From Streptomyces sp. NBC_01353 (GTDB taxonomy: Bacteria > Actinomycetota > Actinomycetes > Streptomycetales > Streptomycetaceae): a DNA stretch of 64,000 nt. Under the pieces are notes generated by a model that was given only the letters and a program-made list of their open reading frames with translations, did no database searches and was not told the origin of the DNA. The DNA lies in the NCBI RefSeq assembly GCF_036237275.1, contig NZ_CP108352.1, forward strand, positions 682,001 through 746,000. The letters are read 5' to 3'. Position numbers and translations under genes: made by a program. Below are positions 8,457-16,666 of this stretch, piece after piece. Numbering within the stretch: position 1 is the stretch's first letter; each line of letters opens with the position of its first letter.

Positions 8457-8493
8457 AGACACTGTCTACCAGCCCCACGTAGACAGTGTCTAC
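8455..8493. promoter_or_regulatory. two palindromic TetR operators
   Basis: TAGACACTGTCTA (8456-8468) and GTAGACAGTGTCTAC (8479-8493) are two copies of the same inverted repeat, TAGACA-N-TGTCTA. Their centres are 24 bases apart. They overlap the 5' end of the tetR frame, the expected place for an autoregulatory site bound by two TetR dimers. Confidence 0.85.
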
Positions 8494-8565
8494 CAAGATC
8501 GACCGCGTTGTCGGCGCCGACCGTCGATCAAGAGCGAGGGAGGCCTCCGCTACACTGTTCGACAG

Positions 8566-8720
8566 CGAAGGGGAGTAGCCCTGCGAACCGGTCGTCGACA
8601 CACTGGAACCCTCGGGTTCCCGGTGGCCGGGTCCATGCGGAAGCGCGGACGGGCGAGACCTTCGGTCAGGCATTCGCCATGTCCGCATCCTGCGGGCGTG
8701 GTCCGTCATGCCGGGCCGAG
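8566..8720 (+). promoter_or_regulatory. yybP-ykoY (Mn2+) riboswitch
   Basis: The strand reads AAGGGGAGTAGC at 8568-8579, the hallmark 5' segment of yybP-ykoY RNAs. Further on it carries the second conserved element GGGCGAGACCTTCGGTC (about 8650-8666), with GC-rich stems between (GGAACC/GGTTCC at about 8605-8622). A -10-like TACACT lies at 8551-8556. The gene downstream is a GDT1/TMEM165 family member, one of the two classic targets of this riboswitch. Mn2+ binding is expected to turn on exporter synthesis. The 3' boundary is approximate. Confidence 0.87.
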
Positions 8721-8789
8721 TGGTTCTTCCCGTCGCCCACCGTGGTGCCGTGCGAATCCCGGGCCCGGACTTAGCAGAGAGCCCCCGGT

Positions 8790-9374
8790 ATGCACCTCGA
8801 CCCCTTGGCGATCCTCACCGCCTTCGGGCTGATCTTCCTCGCCGAGCTTCCCGACAAGACGATGTTCGCGTCCCTCGCCATGGGCACGCGGATGCGTCCG
8901 CTGTACGTCTGGTTCGGCACCTCGACCGCGTTCATCGTGCACGTCGCCATCGCCGTGGGCGCGGGCAGCCTCATCGGCCTGCTGCCCGACTGGATCGTCA
9001 AGCTCATCTCGGCCCTGCTGTTCGGCTTCGGCGCGTTCATGCTGCTGCGCAGCGGGGGCGACGACGAGGAGGACGACGCGGGCGGCAGGACGGTGACCGG
9101 CTTCTGGCCCGTCTACTCCACCGCGTTCATGGCCGTCTTCATCAGCGAGTGGGGCGACCTGACGCAGATCACCACGGCCAACCTCGCCGCCACGAACGGC
9201 ACCTGGTCGACGGCGATCGGCTCCGCCGCCGCCCTGATGAGCGTCTCGGCCCTCGCCTTGGTCGCGGGCCGCTTCATCGCGAAGCGCATGCCGCTGAAGA
9301 CGGTTCAGCGCATCGGCGGTCTGTGCATGGCGGGCCTGGCGATCTGGTCGCTGACCGAGATCTTCGTCGGCTGA
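8790..9374 (+). CDS. GDT1/TMEM165 (UPF0016) family Mn2+/Ca2+ transporter
   Basis: A 194-residue, six-TM protein made of two similar halves. Each half carries the family motif E-x-G-D-(KR)-(TS): here ELPDKT (about residues 20-25, Pro replacing Gly) and EWGDLTQ (about 121-127). An acidic loop, DDEEDDAGG, separates the halves. The bacterial relative MneA exports Mn2+, and the Mn2+ riboswitch directly upstream supports manganese export as the job. The ATG at 8790 is preceded by AGAGAG. It converges on the kinase gene across a strong terminator. Confidence 0.9.
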   Translation: MHLDPLAILTAFGLIFLAELPDKTMFASLAMGTRMRPLYVWFGTSTAFIVHVAIAVGAGSLIGLLPDWIVKLISALLFGFGAFMLLRSGGDDEEDDAGGRTVTGFWPVYSTAFMAVFISEWGDLTQITTANLAATNGTWSTAIGSAAALMSVSALALVAGRFIAKRMPLKTVQRIGGLCMAGLAIWSLTEIFVG

Positions 9375-9419
9375 CCCGGTGACGAGCTGTCCCGCTCACC
9401 CGCTCACCCGCTGACGCGT

Positions 9420-9444
9420 GCCCCGGCCGACCGCCGGCCGGGGC
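9420..9444. terminator. bidirectional GC hairpin
   Basis: GCCCCGGCCG (9420-9429) pairs with CGGCCGGGGC (9435-9444) around a five-base loop. It lies between the converging transporter and kinase genes and probably ends both. A CCCGCTCA direct repeat precedes it. Confidence 0.75.
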
Positions 9445-9451
9445 GTGTGCC

Positions 9452-10636
9452 TCACTCGAAGTTCCGGAAGACCCCCTCCGGGTCGCGGTGCGCCTCCGCG
9501 GCATAGTCCTCGAAGCCCATGTTGCCGATGGACAGGTTGGCATGGATGGAGTGGACTCCCGCCGGAACCGTACGGAACCGGCTACCGAACTCGGTCAGCC
9601 AGGCGTACTCCTCGTCGTCCTCGCACTCCTCCCGGGTGACCGTGGTCACCGCGAGCAGGCCACCGTGGGCGGACGTCATCGTCGTCGCGTCGGCGAGGAA
9701 GACCACGCTCAGGTCCTTGTCGCCGGCAACGGCCGCCAGGACCTCATCGACGTCGGCTCCGGCCCAGGCCGGGTCGTCGACCACGAGTGCGGTGAAGTCG
9801 GCGTCCGCGGCCAGAGCGGCCCGCACCTCCTGCCACGCGCTCTCGTCCCCGTAGTCGGTACGGACGACGAGGCCGTCGAACTCCTCGCGGTCGGCCAGGG
9901 CCGGGCGGCCCCGTGGGGCCAGGACGCGGGGGCGGGCGAAGTCCGTGTTGTCGATGAGGACGTCCATCCTCGGCAGCGGATCGACCTCCGCGAGGTAGAT
10001 GCGCTCGGCCACCAGATAGCGGTCCCGGTGAATCGCCTCCGCGTCCGAACCCGCCCAGTTCTGGTCCCGCACCGCGCCGCGCCGCACCGAGAGTTCGGGG
10101 TCCACGTCGAGCCAGACGCGGTAGTCCCAGTAGTCGTCGATCTCGGGTCGGAAGGCGAAGACCCCGTCGACGACGAGCACGGCGTCCAGGGCGAGCGGGG
10201 TGCGCTGCGCGGAGTGGTCGACCTGTGTGAGCGGGTCGATGCCGCACAGGGCGCAGGAGTCCGCCTCGGGCGACCGGGCGGGGTCCAGCAACAGACTCCT
10301 GACGCGCTCGTAGTCGTACGCGTTGCGGTAGTACCCCTCGCCGGACTCCCGGTCGTAGAGGTGCCGGTCCTTCCAAGGCTTCTTGAAGTCGTCGAGCGTC
10401 GCCCGCAGCACCGGCCGCCCCGCGCCCGCGATCCATTCGGCCAGCTCGTGCCCGAAACTCGTCTTGCCGGCTGCAGTGAGTCCGTCGATCCCGACGAGCA
10501 GGCGACCGTGCCCACGCGCCAGGATCGCCGCCGCCATCTCCTCGACCAGCGCGGCCCGTTCGGCGGAGGCCGTCGCGGGCACCGGCTGCTGCCAGGTCGA
10601 GGGCGAATGGTGAACGTCGGCTCGCTGCGCAGTCAT
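9452..10636 (-). CDS. uridine-kinase-like P-loop protein fused to a DUF6924 domain
   Basis: 394 residues in two parts. Residues about 20-225 form a P-loop kinase with Walker A GIDGLTAAGKTSF (about 49-61), a substrate-site RATLDDFKKPW, and a lid/Walker B region LVVDGVFAFRPEIDDYWDYRVWL, as in uridine kinase and phosphoribulokinase relatives. Residues about 245-394 match DUF6924: FDGLVVRTDYGDESAWQEV... ending SIHANLSIGNMGFEDYAAEAHRDPEGVFRNF. The acceptor substrate is unknown. DUF6924 usually occurs as a stand-alone protein, so the fusion may pair the kinase with a sensor or binding module. The gene stands alone. Confidence 0.8.
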   Translation of the reverse strand: MTAQRADVHHSPSTWQQPVPATASAERAALVEEMAAAILARGHGRLLVGIDGLTAAGKTSFGHELAEWIAGAGRPVLRATLDDFKKPWKDRHLYDRESGEGYYRNAYDYERVRSLLLDPARSPEADSCALCGIDPLTQVDHSAQRTPLALDAVLVVDGVFAFRPEIDDYWDYRVWLDVDPELSVRRGAVRDQNWAGSDAEAIHRDRYLVAERIYLAEVDPLPRMDVLIDNTDFARPRVLAPRGRPALADREEFDGLVVRTDYGDESAWQEVRAALAADADFTALVVDDPAWAGADVDEVLAAVAGDKDLSVVFLADATTMTSAHGGLLAVTTVTREECEDDEEYAWLTEFGSRFRTVPAGVHSIHANLSIGNMGFEDYAAEAHRDPEGVFRNFE

Positions 10637-10810
10637 GGGCCGAACCTATCGGCCGGGTCCGCGCGGCGGACAGCAGGGTGGCACCGCCGTCGTCACCCCT
10701 TGGTGAAGCACTGAATCACGGCCACGCCGACTGCACGACGGCACACGCGGGCCAGGACATCGCCCCGGTCCACGACCGGCACCGCATGCGGACGGACCCG
10801 CACCATGCCG

Positions 10811-11152
10811 TCACCACTCCCGGGCGGCCACCAGCTCCTCCGTGTCGGCATCGGCGAATCCGTAGGCCGTGGCGACGAACCAGAAGTTCTCGGCGATCTC
10901 CTCACGGGCGACGGTCTCGATCTCGCTCCCGGCCTCCAGAAAGTCCGCCTCCAGGGCGTTGAACTCCTCGGTGGCCACCTCCGTGAGCGCGTACAGCGCC
11001 GTCAGATCGGCCGGCTGCTCGGCCTCGATCCGCTCGCAGAGCCGCTGCAGGATCGCCTTCCCCTTGTCGACGACGCTGTCCGGGTAGTACCCGTCCTCGT
11101 ACAGCGCGCGCAGAAACGCGTACTCCGCCACCTGCTGGTTCGTGATGGACAT
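10811..11152 (-). CDS. DUF5713 family protein
   Basis: A 113-residue acidic soluble protein starting MSITNQQVAEYAFLRALYEDGYYPD, which I recognise as the DUF5713 signature of small Streptomyces proteins. The rest is predicted helical with an EEIAENFWFVATAYGF segment near residue 83. There is no signal peptide and no catalytic motif. ATG at 11152 follows GGGGATC-like purines. Function is unknown. The 174-base gap to the kinase gene downstream shows no clear element. Confidence 0.75.
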   Translation of the reverse strand: MSITNQQVAEYAFLRALYEDGYYPDSVVDKGKAILQRLCERIEAEQPADLTALYALTEVATEEFNALEADFLEAGSEIETVAREEIAENFWFVATAYGFADADTEELVAAREW

Positions 11153-11220
11153 GCGATCCCCTTCACCTCTCGATCACCGACGAGTCCATCGTTGCCCACA
11201 CCACTGACAACGGCCTCCGC

Positions 11221-11883
11221 TCAGAGTTCCTTGGGTCCATGAAGGGCGGCGGGCGCGCCCGTCGCGAGGGCCCAGTAGCGGTCGCCGTACGACCAGTGCC
11301 ACCACTCGGTGGGGTAGTTGACGAGCCCGGCACCGGCGAGCGCGGCGCCGAGGATCTCCCGGTTCCGCCGGGCCTCGGCGGTGATCCCGGCGGCGTCCGT
11401 GTAGCACGCCCCCGCGCTCTCCTCCGGGCTCGCGTTCATCCGGGTGCCCAGGTCCAGTTCCCGCCCGTCGAGATCGGCGAGGGTCAGATCGACGGCCGAT
11501 CCTGCGCTGTGCGGCGCGAGCTCGGGCGGGGAGACGTAGCGGCTGGCCGCGGTGTGGACGTCCTGCGCGGGCCAGTCGGGGTGGGCGGCGCGCAGTTCGT
11601 CGCCGTACTCCGTGAAGTACCGCCGTTGCAGGGACAGCGGGCGGTAGCCCTCCACGTACAGGAGTCGCAGCCCGTCGGGCAGCCCTGCCTGGGCCTGGAG
11701 CAGCCGGTCGAGAACACCCGCCCGCAGGTGGGCGAAGGCGCCCGCGTCGTCCCGCTTGCGCGGGTCGACGAGCAGGGATCCCTCCTCGCGTACGTCCACG
11801 AGCCGTTCGCCGCACTCCTCGACGGGGACGGCGGCGACCTTGGGGTCCGACATCAGGGTGATCTCACTCATGGATCCGATCAT
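11221..11883 (-). CDS. D-Ala-D-Ala dipeptidase (VanX-like, peptidase M15D)
   Basis: About 220 residues. The Zn2+ ligands are visible in HSAGSAVDLTL (His-x6-Asp) and EWWHWSYGD (catalytic Glu and third ligand His), with the substrate-site Arg in VEGYRPLSLQ. VanX enzymes hydrolyse free D-Ala-D-Ala. Streptomyces carry stand-alone copies outside van clusters, probably for cell-wall dipeptide turnover. No vanH, vanA, vanR or vanS gene is in the window, so glycopeptide resistance is not implied. There is no signal peptide, so it is cytoplasmic. ATG at 11871 is an alternative start. Confidence 0.88.
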   Translation of the reverse strand: MIGSMSEITLMSDPKVAAVPVEECGERLVDVREEGSLLVDPRKRDDAGAFAHLRAGVLDRLLQAQAGLPDGLRLLYVEGYRPLSLQRRYFTEYGDELRAAHPDWPAQDVHTAASRYVSPPELAPHSAGSAVDLTLADLDGRELDLGTRMNASPEESAGACYTDAAGITAEARRNREILGAALAGAGLVNYPTEWWHWSYGDRYWALATGAPAALHGPKEL

Positions 11884-11998
11884 GCCCCCACCCGCCGAGG
11901 TCCGGTGACGCCAGGTCAGTGGGCGTCGGAGATGCCCCCGGTAGTGACCGAGCGCGGTCTCCCGGCGAGAGGCACGCCGGCTACACCAGGAGCTCCGC

Positions 11999-12874
11999 CT
12001 AGGCGGGCCGCTTGCGCAGGGCTCCCAGGTAGACCCCGATCAGGATGAGCGGGGTGCCGATGAGGAGCGAGGCCGTGAGGGGTTCGTCGTCCAGCCAGGC
12101 CGACACCAGGATGGTGACGATGGGGATGACGACGAAGACGTACGCCGCCCGTGACGCGTCCCAGCGGTGGACCACGAACAGGAAGAGGACAAAGGTCAGC
12201 ACGGAGCCGGCCACGACCAGATAGGCGAGCGCCCACCAGGTCGCGGCGCGGTCGGGGAGCCGCCAGGTGTCGCCGGCGGCGAGCGAGCCGGCGAACAGCA
12301 GGACGGAAGCAGCGGTCATGCCCACCGCGTTCATCGTGACCGCGTGGACCTTCGGCAGCCGTCGTACGAGCACGGTGGCCTGCGCGAACGCCAGCATGCT
12401 GCCCAGGATCGCGAGGAGGGACAGCACGGGCACGCCGCCCTCCAGGGGTGCATGCGAGATGACCGCGACTCCGGCGGCGGCGAAGACGGTGCCGACGGCC
12501 GCCATGAGGCGGAAGCGCTCGAGGCGCTGCGCCACCGCGAGCAGCAGGGTCGCGAGCGGGACCAGGGACAGGATGGTCTGGCCGAACCCGGCGTGGATGC
12601 GGACCAGCGCGTAGTACGCGAGCGCGAAGGTCACCCCGAAGTTGAGGACGCCGAAGAGGATCGCCCCGGCGAGCGCCCGGCCGCGCGGGAACTCCAGTCG
12701 GCGTACGGCCATCACGGCCAGGAGGAGCAGCGAGGCGGCGCCGAACCGCACGGCCGCGCCCCACAGCGGATCGAGTTCACGGTTGCTGAATCGAACGCCG
12801 ACCGCGTTTCCGCCCGCGAGGACCGCCACGGTCAGGAACGCGGCGAGCGTCACGCGGTCTGAGGCACGCTGCAC
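11999..12874 (-). CDS. EamA/DMT-family transporter
   Basis: About 291 residues with ten hydrophobic helices forming two EamA repeats: TLAAFLTVAVLAGGNAVGVRF opens the first, and SLLAILGSMLAFAQATVLVRR begins the second half. The end, LIGTPLILIGVYLGALRKRPA, is typical. The start is uncertain; GTG at 12874 gives the usual QRASDRVTLAAFL beginning, while GTG at 12919 would add 15 polar residues. The family exports amino acids or metabolites. It is transcribed with the LysR gene upstream on the same strand, 64 bases away, but coupling is unclear. Confidence 0.85.
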   Translation of the reverse strand: MQRASDRVTLAAFLTVAVLAGGNAVGVRFSNRELDPLWGAAVRFGAASLLLLAVMAVRRLEFPRGRALAGAILFGVLNFGVTFALAYYALVRIHAGFGQTILSLVPLATLLLAVAQRLERFRLMAAVGTVFAAAGVAVISHAPLEGGVPVLSLLAILGSMLAFAQATVLVRRLPKVHAVTMNAVGMTAASVLLFAGSLAAGDTWRLPDRAATWWALAYLVVAGSVLTFVLFLFVVHRWDASRAAYVFVVIPIVTILVSAWLDDEPLTASLLIGTPLILIGVYLGALRKRPA

Positions 12875-12938
12875 CGGCCCACCGTAGCCGTGGCGCTTCC
12901 CCCGCCCTGTACGGGACACACCGCCGTACAGGCCTCCC

Positions 12939-13823
12939 TCAACGCTGTGCGGCCACCGCCTCGGCGAAGGCTCTGATCAGCGCGTTCTCGGCGGCCGTCG
13001 GCCAGACGAGGCCGTACTCGACGGGCGGCGCGTCGCGCAGGGGTACATAGGACACGCCCGGGCGCGGGTGGTAGCGGGCGCCCCGGGCCGAGCCGGGGGA
13101 GACTCCGCGGCCGGCGCTCACATGGGAGAGGACCTCCTGCCAGGAGGCGGCCACCGGACCGCGGGGAATGACCGCGCCGGAGGGGGTACGGGCGGGGTAG
13201 TGGGCGTCCAGCCAGGAGCGGGAGTTGGCGCCCGCCGTGGTGACCAGCGGGACGCCGGCGAGGTCGTCGAGCGAGACGGATTCCCGGCGGGCGAGAGGAT
13301 GGGCGGCCGGAACGAGGAGGACCCGGGGCTCGGCGGCGAGGACGGGGCCGGTCGTGAGCCCGGGTTCACGGACCGGGAAAGCGGTGAGCAGGATGTCGAG
13401 TTCGGCGTCCTGGAGCGGCCGAACCCCGCCGTCGAGCGGCACCTCCCTGATGTGGATCTCGCAGCCGGGGTGGCGCGCGAGGAAGGCGTCGGCGGCCGCG
13501 GCGAGCAGTTCGCCGCTCCAGGGGGCGCCGAAGCCGGCCCGGAGCATGCCGTGGACACCGCGGCCGGCGGCCGTCGCCCGTTCCAGGGCTGCGAGGATCT
13601 GCCGATGGGCGGGGCGCAGGTCGTCGTCGAGGCGGCGGCCGACCGGGGTGAGGCGGACGCTGCGGCTGGTGCGCTCGAACAGCGGCGTGCCCACCCGGCG
13701 CTCCAGCTTCTTGACGGTCTGGCTGATCCTGCCGGTGGAGACACCCAGGCGTTCGGCCGTGCGGCCGAAGTGCAGCTCTTCGGCGAGCGTCAGGAACGCC
13801 TCCAGTTCGTGCCGTTCCAGCAT
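12939..13823 (-). CDS. LysR-family transcriptional regulator
   Basis: About 294 residues. The winged HTH occupies residues 1-60 (LEAFLTLAEELHFGRTAERLGVSTGRISQTVKKLERRVGTPLFERTSRSVRLTPVGRRL). A substrate-binding domain follows from about residue 90. It is divergent from the MFS gene at 13914 with about 90 bases between, so that transporter is its likely target. ATG at 13823 has a GGGGCCGGGG stretch in front; ATG at 13838 is possible. Confidence 0.9.
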   Translation of the reverse strand: MLERHELEAFLTLAEELHFGRTAERLGVSTGRISQTVKKLERRVGTPLFERTSRSVRLTPVGRRLDDDLRPAHRQILAALERATAAGRGVHGMLRAGFGAPWSGELLAAAADAFLARHPGCEIHIREVPLDGGVRPLQDAELDILLTAFPVREPGLTTGPVLAAEPRVLLVPAAHPLARRESVSLDDLAGVPLVTTAGANSRSWLDAHYPARTPSGAVIPRGPVAASWQEVLSHVSAGRGVSPGSARGARYHPRPGVSYVPLRDAPPVEYGLVWPTAAENALIRAFAEAVAAQR

Positions 13824-13862
13824 CGCCCCGGCCCCCATCGTTGAGTCGTACTAAACGCCGCT

Positions 13863-13874
13863 TGCATTGTTGCA
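13863..13874. promoter_or_regulatory. candidate LysR-type binding site
   Basis: TGCATTGTTGCA at 13863-13874 is an interrupted dyad (TGCA-N4-TGCA) in the short gap between the divergent lysR and MFS genes. It is the AT-richest part of the gap. Binding by the adjacent LysR protein is inferred from position only. Confidence 0.4.
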
Positions 13875-13913
13875 CCTTGATCGGCCCGGTCGGCGGACAG
13901 CAGCCTGGGGGTC

Positions 13914-15209
13914 ATGAATCCGCTGACCGACGCGGCGCCGCAGGCCGCCGCCGCCCGCCCGGGCCCCCGGCCCGTCACGCGGCCGAACGTCCTGGTGATG
14001 GCGGTGGCGGGGGCGGTCACCGTCGCCAACATCTACTTCCCCCAACCGCTGCTCGACGCCATCGCCCGGGGTCTGGGCGTCTCCCAGCACACCGCCGGCC
14101 TCGTCTCCTCGGCCGCCCAGCTGGGGTACGCACTCGGCCTGCTGCTCATCGTCCCTCTCGCCGACACCGCCCGGCTCCGCCGCCTCACCACCGTGCTGCT
14201 CGCGCTGACCAGCGGCGGGCTCCTCGTGGCCGCGGCGGCGCCGAACGTCCTGACCCTCACGGTGGCGACGCTCGCCGTCTCCACGACCACCGTCCTGCCG
14301 CAGGTCCTCACCCCGGTCGCCGCCTCCCTCGCCGGGCCAGGCGACCGTGGGCGGGTCGTGGGGCTCATCGGCCTGGGGCTCACGCTGGGCTCGACCGTCT
14401 CCCGTACCGTCTCGGGCGCGGCCTCGGACGCCGGCGGGAGCTGGCGTACCGCCTATCTGCTGGCCGCCGCGGCAACGGCGGCCCTGCTGTTCGTCGTGCC
14501 CCGCGCCCTCCCCGAACGCGCCGGGCCCGCTACGGACCGACTGCCGTACCCCCGGCTCCTTGCGAGCCTGCCCCGGCTCTTCGTCGAGCACCGGGCGGTG
14601 CGGGCCTCAGCGCTGACCGGCGCCGCGGTCTTCGCCGCGTTCAGCGTCTTCTGGGCGACGCTCGCCTTCCATCTGGCGGCCCCGCCGCTGGGCCTCGGCC
14701 CGGGGGTGGCGGGGCTCTTCGGGCTCCTGAGCCTGCCCGGGGCGCTGCTCTCGGCGTACGCGGGACGGCTCACCGACCGCTACGGAACGGTGGTGGTGAA
14801 CGCCTGGTCGCTGCTCTGCGTGGCGGTCTCCTTCCTCGTCGTCGGGTTCGGGGCGCTCTCCCTCATGGCACTGGTGATCGGGGCGAATCTGCTGATCCTG
14901 GGAACCAGCGCCTGTCAGGTGGCCAATCAGGCACGGATCTTCGGCCTCGGCACCGAGGTCGCGGCCCGCGTGAACACCGTCTTCATGCTGTCCACGTTCA
15001 CCGGCGGCGCGATCGGCTCGCTCACGGCGGTGTGGCTGTACGGGGCGTACGGCTGGACGGTGACGATCGTGGCCGCGGCCGGGTTCACGGCCCTTGCCGC
15101 CCTCGCGGTCGCCGCGACACGCCGTGCCGCCCCGAGTTGCGCACCGGGCGACACGCGCGAGGCTGGGAATCACGACCCGCGCACCCTCGCAGGGAGAGAC
15201 GATGCATGA
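13914..15209 (+). CDS. MFS transporter (YnfM/CynX-like)
   Basis: 431 residues with twelve hydrophobic helices. The TM1 segment ANIYFPQPLLDAIARGLGVSQHTAGLVSSAAQLGYALGLLLIVPLADTARLRRL has the 'YxPQPLLD' pattern of the YnfM/YgaY-type MFS group. The repeat loop YAGRLTDRYGTVVVN is in the second half. Its 3' end overlaps the cupin gene by eight bases, which suggests translational coupling. It is divergent from a LysR gene. The cargo is unknown; relatives export sugars, arabinose or drugs. Confidence 0.9.
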   Translation: MNPLTDAAPQAAAARPGPRPVTRPNVLVMAVAGAVTVANIYFPQPLLDAIARGLGVSQHTAGLVSSAAQLGYALGLLLIVPLADTARLRRLTTVLLALTSGGLLVAAAAPNVLTLTVATLAVSTTTVLPQVLTPVAASLAGPGDRGRVVGLIGLGLTLGSTVSRTVSGAASDAGGSWRTAYLLAAAATAALLFVVPRALPERAGPATDRLPYPRLLASLPRLFVEHRAVRASALTGAAVFAAFSVFWATLAFHLAAPPLGLGPGVAGLFGLLSLPGALLSAYAGRLTDRYGTVVVNAWSLLCVAVSFLVVGFGALSLMALVIGANLLILGTSACQVANQARIFGLGTEVAARVNTVFMLSTFTGGAIGSLTAVWLYGAYGWTVTIVAAAGFTALAALAVAATRRAAPSCAPGDTREAGNHDPRTLAGRDDA

Positions 15210-15519
15210 TCTCGTGGCCCTCGCCGACGAACACCTCGCCAACGCGCGCACCGCCGCGCACGGCCGGAGCGCCCATGTGGTGGTGCACGACGGGGTGCTC
15301 CGGCAGAGCGTGATCGCGTTGGTGTCGGGCACGGTGCTCGACGAGCACAACGCACCACCGGCGGCGAGTCTGCAGGTGCTGCGGGGGCGGGTGCGGCTGA
15401 CGGCGGCCGGATGGTCCGAGGAGTTGTCGGCGGGCGCGCTCCAGATGATCCCGAAGGAGCGTCACGGGCTCACCGCCCTGGAGGACGCCGTGGTGCTGCT
15501 GACCGCCGTCAACGACTAG
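15202..15519 (+). CDS. small cupin-domain protein
   Basis: A 105-residue single-domain cupin-like beta barrel. VVVHDGVLRQSVIALVSGTVLDEHNAPPAASLQVLRGRVRL resembles the first cupin half, and QMIPKERHGLTALEDAVVLLTAV resembles the second (IPxxxxH). The second-motif His is present; the usual HxH of motif 1 is not obvious, so metal binding may be lost. ATG at 15202 follows AGGGAGAG and overlaps the transporter stop. It probably supports or senses the transported compound. Confidence 0.75.
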   Translation: MHDLVALADEHLANARTAAHGRSAHVVVHDGVLRQSVIALVSGTVLDEHNAPPAASLQVLRGRVRLTAAGWSEELSAGALQMIPKERHGLTALEDAVVLLTAVND

Positions 15520-15528
15520 CAAGGTCTG

Positions 15529-15549
15529 TTGGATCAGGCCGGATCAGTG
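15529..15549. repeat. 21-bp fragment of the 34.1-kb palindromic repeat
   Basis: Bases 15529-15549 are identical to the reverse complement of 34200-34220, one end of the long palindromic element at 34073-34232. The flank AAGGTCTGTTGGATC also resembles that element's tip. It lies directly behind the cupin stop, and looks like a decayed or truncated copy. Confidence 0.7.
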
Positions 15550-15570
15550 GCCTGCGGGACTCCCCTCGGC

Positions 15571-16092
15571 TCAGCCGGCCACCCGGGCGCCGGTCGATTC
15601 CGCGACGCGGGCGGCGGTGTCCTCCGGCAGGACGGGCGGTTCGCCCGTGGTCCAGACGGCCCGCACGGACATCCGGCTGATGCGCCAGCCCTTGTCGGTG
15701 CGTCGGACCTCCCCCTCGTAGACCCCGCCGACCGTGAAGAGGGGATGGGCGCCCTCGCCGCGCGCCTGAAGGGTGGAGTCCAGATGGACGTGGGTCATGT
15801 GGGCGTTCCAGCGGACGTGGGCCGTCCGCGCGCCCGGTTCGGCCCTGACGACGACGTCGGAGGAGATGTGCTGGGTGGCGGCGAAGCGCCCGATGGCCTC
15901 CTCCACGTGACGTGCGGTGTCGTCGCCCTCGGCCACGCCGAGCGGCGTCGTCGTCCGCAGGTCGTCGGTGAAGAAGGCGTCGGCCCAGCCCTCGTCGAAC
16001 CGCCGCTCGTCCATGACGCGGAAGAAGCCGCTGATGAGAGTGGTGATCTCGAAGTGGTCCTGGAGATTCGTCGTGCTGCTCAGATCGCTCAT
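15571..16092 (-). CDS. SnoaL-like (NTF2 superfamily) protein
   Basis: A 173-residue alpha+beta cone-fold protein. The first helices read LQDHFEITTLISGFFRVMDERRFDEGWADAFFTDDLRTTTPLG, the usual opening of SnoaL_4/NTF2-like polyketide-cyclase or dehydratase relatives. The sheet includes HVRWNAHMTHVHLD and YEGEVRRTDKGWRISRMSVRAVWTTG. It could be an enzyme or a small-molecule binding protein. No pathway genes are adjacent. ATG at 16092 has no strong ribosome binding site. Confidence 0.8.
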   Translation of the reverse strand: MSDLSSTTNLQDHFEITTLISGFFRVMDERRFDEGWADAFFTDDLRTTTPLGVAEGDDTARHVEEAIGRFAATQHISSDVVVRAEPGARTAHVRWNAHMTHVHLDSTLQARGEGAHPLFTVGGVYEGEVRRTDKGWRISRMSVRAVWTTGEPPVLPEDTAARVAESTGARVAG

Positions 16093-16159
16093 GGCTCGAT
16101 CATTCGACCTCGACCATGCTTGAGGTCAAGGGAATCCCGCGTCCCTCTGCCTCGGGCGC

Positions 16160-16666
16160 TCACACGGTCTCGTTGAGGTCCCGCGCGTAGTACTCGATGG
16201 CCCGCCGGTATGTGCGGACGCCCGGATCGCCGCTGGTGTTCGCCAGCAGATTCAGCAACAGCTGTGCGGACTCGTGGTGTTCGCCCGTGTTGAACAGCGC
16301 CATCGCGAGGAAGGTGCGCAGCGCGCCGTCGTCCGGGAACTCCTCGACCGCGCCGCGCAGGGTGGCGACGGCCTCCTCGTACCGGCCGAGGATGCGGAAG
16401 GTGCTGCCGAGACCGAGGAGCGCGCCCCTGCGATCCCCCTGCGAGAGCCCGGCGCCGGGCGACTTCAGCGCGCGCTCGTAGAAGGGGACGGCCTCGGCCT
16501 CCAGACCGAGCACGTCGTGGGCCCAAGCCGTCTGGTACGCGACCTCGGCGTCGTCGGGGTACCGCGCGGCGAGCTCCACGAGGCGGTCCCTGGCCTCTTC
16601 CTGCCGGCCTTGCTCGCGCAGTCCTACCGCCTCGGCCAGCCGTCCGTTCCGCCCGTCATCGCTCAT
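16160..16666 (-). CDS. tetratricopeptide-repeat protein
   Basis: A 168-residue soluble protein built of about four TPR units: GLREQGRQEEARDRLVELAARYPDDAEV, AYQTAWAHDVLGLEAEAVPFYERAL, ALLGLGSTFRILGRYEEAVATLRGAVEEFPDD and LAMALFNTGEHHESAQLLLNLL. It is probably a protein-interaction scaffold. Small TPR proteins of this type are common and uncharacterised in Streptomyces. ATG at 16666 was chosen because the longer frame upstream is low-complexity. Confidence 0.85.
   Translation of the reverse strand: MSDDGRNGRLAEAVGLREQGRQEEARDRLVELAARYPDDAEVAYQTAWAHDVLGLEAEAVPFYERALKSPGAGLSQGDRRGALLGLGSTFRILGRYEEAVATLRGAVEEFPDDGALRTFLAMALFNTGEHHESAQLLLNLLANTSGDPGVRTYRRAIEYYARDLNETV

Noticed and set aside
11221-11883. 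Vancomycin-resistance cluster
   Set aside because: VanX-like dipeptidase alone; no vanH, vanA, vanR or vanS genes in the window.
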